Source: Brugia malayi
Taxonomy: Eukaryota > Nematoda > Chromadorea > Rhabditida > Onchocercidae
DNA length: 64,000 nucleotides
Direction of reading: 5' to 3'
Assembly (NCBI RefSeq): GCF_000002995.4
Contig: NW_025062479.1
Coordinates: 12,911,721 to 12,975,720 of the forward strand
The notes below the pieces were generated by a model. It saw only the letters and a program-made list of their open reading frames with translations. It ran no database searches and was not told where the DNA came from. The translations under genes and the position numbers were made by a program. Shown here piece by piece: positions 37,237-51,700 of this stretch (the first letter of the stretch is position 1; every line of letters begins with the position of its first letter).

Positions 37237-40012
37237 TCATGCTGCCACAACTATTTTACTTGCTGATTGTCGGTAAAAAATTAATTCAATATATTCCTTT
37301 AAAGTTTTCCGGAATCGACTTCCAAATGCAAAATAGATGAGAAAATTGCAAGATGAATTAAGAACTACTATCAAATTTGATAAATCGATCAGATATGCAT
37401 TTATATAGCCAAATATTAATTCCAAGAAATTTACAGTTAATGGCTGGAAAAAACGGATAATTAAAAAAAAAAAAAAACATTTCAGACATTTCAAATTACA
37501 CGTACCAATTGATTAGATAGTAATCATATCATATCATTATTTTTTATCAAAAGAAATTAAATGAGTGCGCAAAAAAATTTAACTCACTAACCTTATGGGA
37601 AAAGAAAAAACTATTCATGTTGAATTATTATATCCAAAAATTTTCTGTTTCATTCGCTCATTTTAACAAATTTTTTTAGGCAGGACAAATTTAATAAATA
37701 TTATTTTAATTTTCTTGAAATAAAGCTTACCAAAATATTACATGTAATAAAAAGGCAAACGACAACAACAAGTGTAATAATATCCGAATCACCGGAAACC
37801 GGTAACGTATTCCGTAATGCAATAATTATTGCCGAATTAAGCGCAATAAGTATCAAAACTGGACCAACAGCCATTACTGCCGTATACATCCAAGCATAAT
37901 ATACTGTTAAATATAACTGCAACTTTCTTTTCTTTTCTCCTATTCAGTTTTCTAATTTCAATATCTTTTTTTATCAAAATAATAGCGAAAAAAATAATTT
38001 TCCGTTTCTCTCCCTCTTTCTCTGTCACCTCCTTTAATTTAAAATAAATAAAATGAAATAAGTTAAAATAAGAATTAGTAACGAATGAGTTAATTAAATT
38101 GAAATTAACATCAATTAACTCGTTCTATCACACCTATCAAGGTTGCGTTTTTCTTCTCTTTGTTGCCTCAAAAAAAAGAAAAAAGCCTAGCTGTGTACCT
38201 GACTTTGCCGTAGATCAGTTGGACATACATCAATACTTTTCTCAAAATATACAATATTCCAACAAGTTATAACATTAATTTCAAACATGTGCGGACTATT
38301 GTAAAGCATAGCCAACATAGAAATCATTCCAACCATCTGAAAAAAAAAGAACTTTCCTAATTTTCAATTTCAATTTTTGATGCTGTTTGTTTTCTTTTAG
38401 TGCTAACTTTTAATCATAATTAGTGAATTACTAGTTAGATTGGACTAAAGAAAAATAAATTCTTAAAATGCTGCTAAGAAGTAAGAGCTAAGATAAAAGC
38501 TTGGTCAGAATTACTTCACTTTACTAATAAGTAACAATCAGTCTAACCTTAATAGCAGTTGTTGCGCTACAAAACCGTCGTTTGCAATTAGGATTCGAAT
38601 AAATTAAGAGAAAGCAATCAATGGCTGATGTGACGGTCAAAAATACCGACAAAGACTGGGCAGTGAGACCGAGCGGAAATGCTATCGGTGTAAGCATTGC
38701 AAAAATTTTTGATAATAGCAATGATTTGTAGCGTAAATTTTCGATAAAAAATAAAAAAAATGCGGTAAGTATGATAATTATATCAGATATTGCTAATGCA
38801 CATAAATAAATATTCATCGAGCTAAATTAATCAAATTGAAAAGTGGGACTGATTTAAGTCATCAAAGGAAATGAATAAAAATTAAATTAATGAATAGAAA
38901 ATTATGTCATAAATGTTAGTCAGTATCATTAATTATTTGATTTATTGATCAGATAAGAATATTTCGAAGTCAAAATAAGCTAAATAAATCGTTTGACTTA
39001 TTGCATTTAAGGATGTAATGGGTCCATAATAACAAATAATATTACTGTATTCATTCCTTCATTTATTGATTATAATCATTCAAATTCCAACTTTCATTTT
39101 GCTTTAACAAATTTCACCATTTACAACAATTCTTATAAATTTTGAATTATAGGCAAAGAGAAAAGTAAATATTTGTATTTATTTATTCTTTGAAAAATAA
39201 AACAAACCTGCGCATAGATTTCCGACTATAAATGAAAGCTGAAATGCCATTCCCGCATAAACCAAATAACCCAATTACTGGTAAGAGTATCCTAATAACC
39301 ATCTAAAAAATATACAAGGAAAGAAATGAAAAGAAATCAAAACATTTTTTAAATGATGTGAAATGAAATTTTGTTCAGTGTTATCAAGTTTTTTAAATAA
39401 CTTTCTTATACGTGTATTTAATCATACATATTCATTTGATCATATGCTCTGAACAATAAAATTATAAATTCCGTTTTTGGAACTTATAAAAAAAAAAACT
39501 ATGAAGCAATAGAACGAATTACTTATAATTTGAATTTCTTTTTGACCTTAAGTTATTGTCAATTTATATTATCAGATTGTGTTAGCTACAAATATCAAAG
39601 CAATAACTTTAAAAACAAATTTACTTTAATCTCAATATAACTGGTTCATATAATTACTTAGACTGATCACAATGAATTATTTTTCAATATTAGCCATAAA
39701 TCAAAATTCTAAATTTTTTCATTACTACAAAAAAATGCTGTTTATGTGGTTGATAATTTTATCTTTTTTATGTTAACAATTATATTAATCAACTCATTCA
39801 TATATTCCATAATCACTTGAAATGTGAAATAAATTCTCAATTATTATTTACCAATTTGTTAGCAGAAATCATACCATATTATATAGTTCATAGTTGTTGC
39901 TTGATTCAAGTGTTATGTTAAAATGATAACAGTATCCACAAACTGGCAAACCATAACAGTAACCGTCATTTATTGTTGTATTGGTACAAATGGAATGATT
40001 AATTGAATCCAT
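37237..40012 (-). CDS. FMRFamide-receptor-like neuropeptide GPCR with atypical DRY motif
   Basis: Rhodopsin-class seven-helix receptor. Six exons in phase: 39875-40012, 39208-39302, 38548-38821, 38199-38336, 37731-37916 and 37237-37443, giving 345 residues. The N-terminus of 46 residues is extracellular with NHS, NTT and NIT glycosylation sites and four cysteines. Helix 1 has Asn64 (FGLCGNGI), helix 2 LAISD with Asp91, helix 7 LNSSCNFLIYF, followed by FGSRFRKTL, the layout of nematode FMRFamide-peptide (frpr) receptors. Oddities: the helix-3 end reads SAIDCFLLIY, so Asp146-Cys147-Phe148 replaces the usual D/E-R-Y/F and the G-protein-contacting Arg is missing; no Cys is present at the top of helix 3 for the usual disulfide. 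The acceptor of exon 37731-37916 could be at 37916 or 6 bases upstream; both keep phase. No stop or frameshift is seen, so it looks expressed. The ligand is unknown. Confidence 0.8.
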
Positions 40013-43000
40013 CTATTAGTCCATCAATAAATTTATTAAAATAAGTTGTTTTAAATTATCCTAAAAATAAATTTATTCCAAATTTTATTAGAACTTCAAA
40101 AAACAATAACAAGAATTTGTGCAATTGTACATTGTATTTCTATTTCGTTAGTATTTAACCGGTAGTGTAAAATATTACACTCATTTTAATTCAAAAAATT
40201 TATCTCCCATAATCTAATGCATATCAATTAGTATAATTAATATGTCTTAAATTAACATCTTGGTGTAATATAATGTATAACAAAACTGATTTCATAATGC
40301 TAAAATTTTAAAGCTGATTAAAAGCAATAGAATATAAAACGGAATGGAATATTATCAATAACGGTAACATTTGGATATCACATTTATTGATTACATGCAG
40401 TGATTAGCATTCGATAAATTATTCAAGCAAAAATGTCAATTATTGCGTTTTAGTACAGTAGCATTATACAGTAGATACAAGATACAATACCGTGTGTTGC
40501 AATTTAGATCCATCCTAAGGATAAACATGTTTCATGTTAGATATTTTTTTTCTATTATACATTTTTATAGGCTGATAGTAGAAATTTATAATACTCAAAG
40601 TGATAAATATATAATAACATTTAAATTATCATCTTTTAGCTATAACATTAATGAGAAACAAGAAAGAAAGAACAAAATCGGTAGATTTTTTTTATTGTCC
40701 TTAACAATATCACATCTTTCTGATAATACCTATTTTCTCATTTTCTCTCTTTTTTTTTTATCCCAATTAATATATTCATACATTTGTTGTTTGATAATTT
40801 TGTTAATTTAAGAAGCATAATGATTCCAGAGTGACAGAATTTAATTAAATTTTTTTTTTTTTTTTTAAATAAACATTAATATGAACTTTCAGATCTATTT
40901 AAGGATTTAGGCAATTCATCGAGTAAAAATATAAAATAAAAATATCAAAAAATATGGTGGCAGCATAGTTATTAAAGGAAATGAATGTGGTATTTGTCAT
41001 TTTGCACTACTTCAATAAATTCCTGTTATGCTCAATTATTCTTTTTCTATATATTATTTGTCAACAAATGAAGGCGAAAAAAACGAAATAAGCATGGTAA
41101 ATAAGAAATCATAATATTTGATTATAACTGTTAAATGCTTTTTTTTGGTTTGAAATATTTTAATACTTAGTATGAATGTCAACTGATACTGCTATAACAC
41201 TCTAAAAAATGTTAAAATTTTACTTTTCTAAAAAAAAATTAATTAAACAAATATAATTTTGTAAACAGTTTTGAATGAAAATCAATATAGCTTATGGAAA
41301 CATGCAATATCCACAGCAACAATAGCATTTTAAACCAAGTTAAAATTAAACCAACAAAATTTTTTGGTAACACATGTTCAAGAAAGAAAACAAATAAAAA
41401 TTGAAAATGAAGAAAATACATCACAGTTGTATCATGACAATTAATTGGATGAATAAAAATAATATTACCAAAAAAAGATTTCTGTCTACGAATTTAATAA
41501 ATTTGTCGATGAGCACTCATGTTGTGATGATAGAACAAAATTAATTTTTCCCTTTTTAATAATCGTCTTATATTTAACGCAAGATATGTTTTTTTCCTTT
41601 TTTCTTCAATACGTATTTTTATAATGAATGATTAAAAAATTACGGAACGTTTTCGTCTTTTTTTTACATAGATACCTCTAAAAAATTTTAAATGAAAGCA
41701 TGAATAATTAATGCTGAAATAATTCATTGGATTATTTAAATTAAGCAAAAATTAACAAATTGAAATGGACAAGTAAAGCATTTATGCTATTAAATAACTA
41801 GTTTTGAAATACATATGTTAAGTTGTGGTTTTGAGTTTAATTCTGAGGCAAATGAAACATTTGATTTTAAAATTCAACAGGATTAGCTAAGCATTAAATG
41901 TGATCTAGCCAAAAAAAAAAAAAAAAAGAAGAAAAATTAAAAAATTGATGAGAATAAGAAATGAAAATGAAGAATTAATTCAACAACATACTGTAAAAGG
42001 AAAAAAAAAGAGTCTATTTTGTTCACTAAAACAAAGCCATGTGAGGAAATAAGCTTGGAATGAATACTTGGCCAAGATCTGTCACATCGAAATACCATCA
42101 GAACCATCGAAGTGTCATTGAAGCGTATTTAGGCTTTGATGAATAGTCAAGTGAATTAGTTAGCAATTGAAGCTATTAAAGAATGTAGCAAAAGAAAACG
42201 AAATAAACGAAACATTTGGTGTGATATATACAAATCAATTGTGACTGATTGATATTTGATTAATTAAGGAATAAATGTATGAATTATTGCGGTTATTTTA
42301 TTAATTGCATGATGATGATGATGCTGATAATAATAATAATTATAATAATAATCAATTGCATTTAATAACAGAAAAAAAAAGAAATAAATTATAAATTATA
42401 AATAATATAAATTTTCAATTTTCGGTGCTTCATAAGGCTGCAAAATTTTGAAAACTTTATACTTCTATGATGAATTATGATGAGTCAACTGATGACTATG
42501 CCTTATAAACATTTATTCTAATAGCATTTGTTATCAGATCATTGCACATTATGCGCAAAATTGCAAAATTTTACCTACGTTAATTGCGCCAATATAATTG
42601 CATTTTTTTTGGCTTAATCATTAATTAAATTAATATTGCGCTATGTGGAACCAAAAATAAATAGCAAAAATCGGTGAAAATATTTGAAATGCTGAAATTT
42701 AAATCAATAATGTTGAAAATACACCATTTAATTTTATAAAAAAACCTAATAACAACTTTAATGACGAAAAAAAAGTTCATTAATTTGATAAAAGTAAAAG
42801 AGATTGTTAAGGACTGAAAGAGAGAATATTAGGAATTTAAATACTTAAAGATTAAATTGAAACAATTCATTTGCTCCTGTGTTTACACCACCGAATAAGG
42901 TGAAATCTTTTATTTTTTAAGGAAAAAAAAAGTTGTATTAATGTTCATTGATATTAACCAACGCAGAAAGTGGAACTTTTATTTAGTTAAAAAAGTAAGC

Positions 43001-44754
43001 ACTGCACAGAATTCTCTTTCTTCGGTATCATGAATACGGTATTGTATCCAGCATTGTGCTTATTTGTCAGTTAATCCGGAATATCCTTTCTACAATAATT
43101 ACCTTCAAATATTATATGAATTCCACTGCTAATGATTAGAGAAAAATAGTTAAAAAAATTCGAAATATAATGCTAATTTTAACCACAAGTTTTTTATCTG
43201 AACGAATTCGCAAATATTTATTTCTGAAAAAATTTTTAAAAATTTTTGAAAGGATAGAATTTAAGAAAAAGAAAAAATTCAGTTTTATTAAACTAACACA
43301 TTCGTAATATTTTTACTAGAATTTTATGCAATTTCTATTTTTTTCTTTTCTTTTGAAGGAATTTTTTATTGTTCGACTTTTCCTTTCAAAGCAAATTTTA
43401 ATTCATAAATCAAAACATTCATGTTTGCCCACTTATAAGATATTTTATTTTTCCTACTTTTGCAATTATGACAACTAATAACAACATAGTAAAATATTAT
43501 TGCGGCGCAACTCTTTAAGTATTGTTTATATCCATTTGGTTGTGTTTGTACTACGGAATTTGAATTTAAAAAATTATGGTGAATAACTTTTAAGTGATAT
43601 TTTTGATAAAATGAAAAGCCATCCTAGCTTTTTTTACCTTTTTTATTTTGAAGTTTATTTTTTATTAAACTTACACATTCGTAAAATCTCTTAAAACTTT
43701 AAAAAGACAAAATTAAAATGAAAAACGAAAAGCGAAGTTTTGTTCAAAATTTCATGGATGGTAAGTTATCATTACAAAAAAAGCCGTAACATAAAGATTT
43801 TTCTATTTTTGGAGAGAGAATAAGGAAATGGTGTTTTGTCAATTCCGGAATTTCAAACTTTTTCTATTTCAGAGAAACGGTTAACTAACAATTGCGCAAA
43901 CCAAAATTAGTTTGCTAGAATTGATTTTACTTTGCTCTATTGGTGCTATATGAATGGCGTCAACGAATGAGATGAGAAATCATTACGAACTTCAAAATTT
44001 ATCAAATATTTTATTAAACTAAATGATGCAAATAAGTAAGTTAAAAGGATGTAATTCCAATCGTTTTTAGAAAATATTTAACAACAAGAAGCATATAGAA
44101 AATCTTTGAAATCTCTTGGAATTCCCTAAATTTATTCAATAATTTCATATAAATGCATCTGCCGGTATTTAACAAAATCTGATATTCAATCACTTATCCA
44201 GTCATCCATATATACTTCTAATGTAAATATACATTTACTGTAGCATATGTATATGATTCGCTGGTAATTGAAAAATTTGATCATTAAAAATAATAAATGG
44301 AATTAAGAATTTAATTTTAAAAAATTTTATGCAATGTGTACGTAACAAAAAATGTAATGAAAATTGCATAGGGTAAAGAAATAAGAAAGTGATAAGAAAA
44401 AATAAAAAAGTAGATAGGAATGAATGAATGAGTGGTTGATTGACATTCATCTGAGGAGTTGGTAATTGGATTTAGGATTATGAAGTCATGAACGATCTTA
44501 AATAAAAAATCTTAAGTAATAAATAAATTATGCATAATATCTCTTCACAGTGTTTATCGTGTCATTCTAACTTTGAAATTATATTTTGTTGCAACTTCTA
44601 AATTATTTTCGGCACACATAGGAAATCAAATATTTGATATCATATTTTGCCAAAAATATAAAATAAATTTCGAATAATTCATCAAAATCGCTGTGATTAT
44701 ATCATGCACTAAAAATTCAATTACAATTGCAACAAATACACATCCATCTTTTTT

Positions 44755-44787
<33 letters not shown>

Positions 44788-47700
44788 ATCTTTGATAAGC
44801 GTAGTAAACTCATTGAATTATAAAACAGTATTAGTAAAATAATTAATTCTACTGATTAAATAATTTCCTTAATGAGTAATTAAAATTTTTTTATAGTAGG
44901 ATGAGACATCCATTGAAAACGACCATTTGCTCATTGTTATTGAATGAATTTCTTTAATTATTTGAGTTAGTCAACGCAATTTGTTTATTTATTTTCAACA
45001 TTCTTTCATATATAATAAAATTTTTATAAATTAAAAAAAGCCGAAAAAATGAAACAAGATGTAACTTTAAAAGTTGAATTTTATGATGAATGAATAAGAA
45101 ATAACAATAAGTAAAAAGTATTAAAGCGATAATTTCCAGTACTGCCACATTTCGTTGTGATATATAACATATTTCAAATTGTTGATGCATTGTTATTTAG
45201 AATTTTAGACTAGAATTTATCAAATTATATAAATATTATTTTACAAAAATGAAATCTCCAATGCAAAATGTGAATATATACAAATAGAAAAAGATAATTT
45301 ATTTAAAAAAGATAATCCATTCCTGTCAGAATTTTTAAATTTCTAATTAACAAATTCCGATGCATTTCGAATAAATAGAAAAAAAATGACTTCAAAGCTT
45401 ATTAGTTTCGGTGGTTGAATATTTGAAACTTAGTTGAATTATAAGTGGAATCATAGCTATAATAGTTAATTAGATTCGTAGCGCTAACAATTATTTCACA
45501 GCACAAATATTATTTGGTTGTTAAAGTTCATATTGATAATTGCGATTATTGACAATACAATTAGATGTACTAAGAGGATGAAAATAATTCAAATAAAGGA
45601 TAAACTTTTTTTAAATTTTTTATGAATGTATATATTTCAAGTCTGAAACATTTGTAATATGTCGTCTGTTAACTGATGTCATCTGATAAAAATATAGACT
45701 GCTAAAAGAACATGCTAATCAATTAAACAATTAATTAGGCATTAAAAGATTATGATTTATTAGCTAGCAATTTTGCTTTGTTTTTTGCTGTTTTTTCCAC
45801 TAATATTAATGGATGCCATCCATTTGGTCTTAATCAATCAAATAATGATAATAGCATTTACAATAACAAAACAATATTTTAAGATATCGAAATTGGCATT
45901 ATCCTTACTTTTATTTATCATATATGATTAGCAAAAAAAAGTTTTCAGAAAAATTGAAATTTTTTTAGATTAAACGAAAATTTCAATAAATTTTCTAAGT
46001 AATGGGATTTTTATGACATAAACATAATTTAAAAATTCAAAAATCATCCAAACCAAATGGATTATAAAAAAAGAAGAAAAGAAGAAAAACAGAAATAAAT
46101 ACGAATGGCATTTTAGATAAAGAAAATTTAAAACTTCTAAATGGGAGTAGAAGTTTCGGTTTCTCATTTTGTGAGACGATCCTAAACAAAAAAAAAAGAA
46201 AAAAAATTAAAAAAAAAAAGATGAATGAAGCAATAAAGTAGCAGCAGTAATTGAAAATGAAGAAGGAAAGAAACAGCATACTTCATATATATCATTGCTA
46301 TCGGTCTAATATTCATCGTGGAATATTGCAGGTTTAATTAGGGATTCTCAAATTTCGGATTGAAAAATGATAAAAAAAATTTAGAAATCCACAGGAATAA
46401 AGTGCTATTATTATTTGTCAAAAATAAAATGAGAAAGAAAATATAAAAACAATTTTGTCTTTTGAAACAGATCTAAAAAGAGGAATAAAAAGAAAAAGGA
46501 TTAGAAGAAAGATAAAAAGCAAAAAACCAACTATCACTGTATTTTTTAAATTATTTTTATGAGTAAAAGTAATTTCATTCTACCATTCCTCCTGCCTACT
46601 ACTATCATCACTGATAAAAAGAAGTAATAGGCCTTTTTTTTCTTTTTTTTACATTTAAGAGAGAAAAAAAGAGAGATTAAAGAAAAAAAAATCGTTAGCT
46701 AAGTTGAAAAATACTATCGTTGAAACAATAAATTAACATTCGCTTATTTGGTAAAAATGTTTAGAAATAAATGAATGAAATTTGTTTGCTTCATTTTATT
46801 TTTACTTTGAAAACAAAAAAGAATAATTGTGCATTAGCATATATAATTTTAAACTGATTTCTAATTATAAGTTATTGTATCATTCGTTTAATTATTGGAA
46901 TTGATATTCAATATCAAATGTGAATTGTTATAATTTTTTAATTTGTTTAGTGATATTAAAATCACTTTTTTTTCATACTATATAACTAATTTTTTATGAT
47001 TAATTTCAAAAAAAAAAGGATTGTTGGAATATGATAGATAAAAGCATTTCCTAATATTCATTATGATTACAAAAAGATAGAAAAACAAATATCTTGCTTA
47101 ATAAAGATCACTTTAAGTCAAATCAAACAAAATCAAACTAAAACTTTAAATCAAACATAAAGTCAAAAAATGATCAATGAACTTTTTTTTTGAATTACAA
47201 TAAATATTCCTTTAAAATAATTCGTCATAGAATAGCAATGGAAAATTTAATAGTAATTAGGTTCCTCATGAAGAAATAATGTTAAGATGAATTCTAAACA
47301 TAGTAAACTATTCATTCTTATATATAAAATGAAAAGGAATGAATAAATGATTTAAATTAAATAAATCGATTAGATCACTCATACTAAGAGAAAATAAATG
47401 AAGCAAATATATATGCAAGGAAAGGAATAATAAAAAAATAAAAAAGAAATTTATATACAAAAATCACATATTGCTTCTACTTTTTTCTTGCAAACATAAA
47501 ATAATAAAAGCATAAAAATGCTAATATTTAAATCACTGAGGATCAATTTACAATTTACCTGATATTTTATGGGTTACCAATTCTATAAACTCATCAAATC
47601 TGTTAAATGTATAGTTAACGTGCTTCCAACCAGTGTTCACCAGGAAAAATTAAATTACGACAGTTTGCTGGAAGCACACAACAATAAAGGATTACTTATC

Positions 47701-48717
47701 AGGGGATTTATTTTGAGATTTTTTCATTCTCACTCTCTCTGTTACTAAATCACCTGATGCATTTTGTATCTAATCATTGATTCAATCATCTTTTTTCATT
47801 CATCATCATCAAATAATCTTTTTAACAAACAAACAAAAATTATTTGATAATTTCTTTAAATTCTTAATAAAAAAAAAAGCCTGTAGAAGATGTCAAACAT
47901 ATAGTTTTGCACAGATTTCAATCACTCTATCAAATTTCATTGAAAAAAGCGATGAAATGAAAAGCAAGTAGAATTTGCATAAATTTAATCATATTATTCA
48001 GATGGAAAAGAAAAGCCATAAAAAGCCTACAGCAAATGAGGAGAAAAAAAAAACAAAACATCATACTTTTTTTAATGAAGGATTTTGGGGATAACAAATT
48101 TCATTATATTAAAACTTCAGTTTTGGTTAAAGTGTTTAAAGTTTAAACTCGAAAGTTTTTTTCCTAAAATCTTTTATAAGAAAAATAATCCAGTCAAGTT
48201 TCAGCGGAATAAAAACTGCTTGTCACAATTCAACATTCAACTTTTTGACATTTTATAAAGATGTCAAAACAATTGAATGTTAAATAGTTTCATAAAATGC
48301 AATATTTTATCAGGCTCCTTACAACTTATATTCACAAATTTATCGCACGTAGGATTTATATGTACATTAATTTCAGAGGATGCACTGATGGAATATAATA
48401 ATCAATTACAAGTAAATTACATTTGGCATGTACAATAGATTAATTTGACGAAAAGCAATTCTGCAATATCACGTTTCACAGGAATAAAACACAGGAATTT
48501 TAAAGAAAAATAATTTCACAGAAATTATTAGTAACCAATTTTTCAAAGCACAAAATTCCTTTGTTAGGTAACTTATACCATACTGGAGCAAAGTAATTTT
48601 GAAACAATAAATGCATGCTAAAATTCACATATGCTATCACATCCGAAATTCCAAATTCTACGTACAAAGTAAAGAATCTTAAGCGAAATCAATAGACTTC
48701 AAATACATTAGCAAGAA
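40013..48717. other. Gene-poor 8.7 kb interval
   Basis: Upstream of the GPCR gene and downstream of the 367-residue protein gene. Dominated by A/T runs (for example a T-run at about 44751-44785). A 122-codon plus-strand frame at 40443-40811 lacks any domain, signal or splice support. A 28-codon frame at about 42060-42146 (MNTWPRSVTSKYHQNH) looks mildly coding but is isolated. The 3' UTR of the minus-strand gene probably covers part of 48100-48717. Confidence 0.5.
47620..47677. repeat. Hairpin with 9-base perfect stem
   Basis: GTGCTTCCA (47620-47628) pairs with TGGAAGCAC (47669-47677) and weaker pairing continues inward. It stands out from the AT-rich surroundings; it could be a small RNA hairpin but nothing proves it. 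Confidence 0.5.
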
Positions 48718-51700
48718 TCAGTTAAAACCGGCAGTACCATCGCTGTCAATATCACTTAAAAATTGTGCACATTCCTCACTACTCAATGTTGAAATTAAAT
48801 CAACCGCTTGCTCTGCAAGACGTCGATTAGCTGCTTGCCGTAATCGTAACATATATTGCCGTATTTGATCCGGAGTACTACGACTGAAATACGTTTCTAA
48901 TTTCTCAATTGCAACATTTCGATCCAGTGAATTCGGCAACGTTTGTGATGTAACCGTGTTTGCCAATAAGCCTATGATATATTTACTAAATTTCTTCGCA
49001 AAAAAAAGTAATCCAGTATTCCTGAATTTAGTTCGTTCATGCAGGATATGAGTGTTAATATTTTGAATATTCAAAAAGGAAAGAATATTGGCTCAACGCT
49101 ACGAAGGATGCTTTCAAGGAGCCTTCTTGCAACTATGAAATAGCATATATCAAAATATATCGAAAAGGTAAAAAAAAAAACTTAAGACTTAGACATTCAA
49201 CAGTCAATTAAATGCTTTCTTTTTGATCATATATAAAATGAAAAATTAAATTATCAAACAATCCATACTGCAATCTTGTTCTCTAGGATAAGAAGTTAAT
49301 CAGTGTAGATAAGAATAAGAGTCAGCAAGCTACTTGTAAATCTCAAACAATCTTGATTGTCAAAAAATCAAGCCTGAGATAACAGGTACAAAAGGAAAGC
49401 TAAATTACTGAAAAAAGTAGATAATGACATAGTATTCATCAAAAGTTTTTCTTATTCTAATTCATATAATTCTAAAATTATACTGAAAAATAGAAGTTTG
49501 CAAAAACTTACCTGATTCTAAATTGGAACTGCTTGGAAAATGCAATTCCTCAGTGCTAATAATTGTAGTGCTAACACCATTTGGACTTCCCATCGCTGTA
49601 AGTGTCCCTATTGGTGTTTCCGGCTCAATTTTCATTTCCAAATTTTGCTTCTCATTATGAGGAAGATTTGCAGCTGGATTCAGGAAAACTTGTTTCAAAT
49701 AATCTGTATAGCTACTGGATTCATCAGGTGATTCAAATTCCTGAATTGAAAAAAGAAATCAAATTACTTGAAAATACATATACGTCAAATGTTAAAGCAC
49801 TAAAAGGGAAAAAAAGAATAGAAAGAAATGAATTAAAAAACTAACACTTTTTGGTACTTTCAATCGTTCCTCACTACCATTTGAAGTTTTGGAGATTTCC
49901 AACAAACGTTTAAGTTTATTCGGTGCTGCCGGACCAGCTGCTTGTTGATCTAAACGAGAGTGTAACATAAGTTGTCAATGGATGACCTAATGTATATTTA
50001 AGTATATTCACCTCACTTTTTACTAATTTATCAGAAGAAACTTTCATTATGATATTTCAAATTTGTTGCACTTTTAATTAACAGAATCTTAAATTGAATC
50101 TCAGCGTGTGTTCTTGGAAAATATAAATACAGGATAAGAAATGATGAAGAAATTGTTTTCTCCTCAACTATTCATAATTTATCGACTTGCTACGACTACT
50201 CACTCCACAGCAGTAAACTAAGCTTTAATCATTTATTTTCGGAATCGTAAATAAGTATGCATGACAATCAAAACATCTTGTTCATAAAATTCTATTTTGA
50301 GATATTTTGAATAAAAAAGAGCTGCAATCAAACACTGCCTTACAAAAGAATGGAAATATATATTTATAAATAAATGCGTTTAGAATATAAGTAAAGCGAA
50401 GAAAGTTCCAAATTATATGTTTCAACATGTTAGCAAAATCACTTAATTCATCATATCTAAGCTAGACAAACCTATAACTAACTGAACTATTCCAGATCAA
50501 TTCACCGTAAGATCATATTTCAGCATTTCAAAGATTTCCATTTAGCTATTCCTTTAAGTAAATGCTAGCAAAACTCTCAGCAGACATTTTTATTTAATAA
50601 AAAGGAACAAAAGTGAAAAGGTAGAAGACTAAATTAAATTAACCCATTTTTTGAGCCTTTGATGAAACAACACCTTTCTTACGTCGTAAAAACCATTCCA
50701 CACTTGGCATACTACCTTTCCATTGACGCTCGCTACGTACATCACTTATTAACTTTGCAAGTCGAATGCATTGCTCTTCACGATGAGCACATTCACTGCA
50801 ATGTAAACAATCAGTCAGAGTTGCAAAATAACATCATTCCTCTGAAACTGTCCTAATTATATATAACTTATAACAAAATTGGAAAACATAATTCCAAACT
50901 AACCAAAAAAACCTATTATTATTAGCTTAGTAAAATGTAGTTCTATTTTCAAGCGTTACTTCTTTTACTCTAAATCTAAACTGTTCAATTAAACGACATT
51001 TTCAGCATGCAGTTGTTTCCCAGTACAAAATCTGGCCTCAAATCCGAGAAAAAAAAAAATTGAACAAAAAAAAAAAAAGAAAAAAAAAAGAAATGAATCA
51101 ATCAAACGAAAAAACCAAACATTTCAAGTTCATCTTTTCTTATTAAAAAAAAAAGAAACTTGAAAGATTTACAACTAACCGAAAAATTTCTGACAAACGT
51201 TGCGCTTCATTACGATATATGAAATTAGCCCGAGCAATTCGCTGTCGATGTCGAGCTGCTTCCGATAAACGTTTGACCAAATCGATGACAATTCGTTGAT
51301 CAGTTCGAAGTTCGCTGGGAATTAACGATATGAAATCAAGTTGTGTGATATGTTCCGGTACTGATTCCGTAATGTGTAACGAATTAACAGCTTTCCGACG
51401 ATACATATCATTCAGTTTCCCTCGTGAATTGTAGACTTCACCAAATACTTTACTTATTGCAGCTGAAAAAACTTCAATTTTAATGACTGAAAATAGGAAT
51501 AATTCAAATGAAATGGCTATTAAAATAAAATTTTATCTTACAGATAGATATCATACATAAATGTTCCTTTCAACAATAAAATTAGTTATTATCAAAATTC
51601 GTATATTAATGACAGTATAATTTTACATTATAATCTAGAATTATTTATAATAATTTCCTCACATCATTCCCATATATCGAGCCAATAATGACAAAAAAAA

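Noticed and set aside
40443..40811. 122-codon plus-strand frame
   Set aside because: Hydrophobic, AT-driven composition, no signal, domain or splice support; frames of this size are expected by chance in this DNA.
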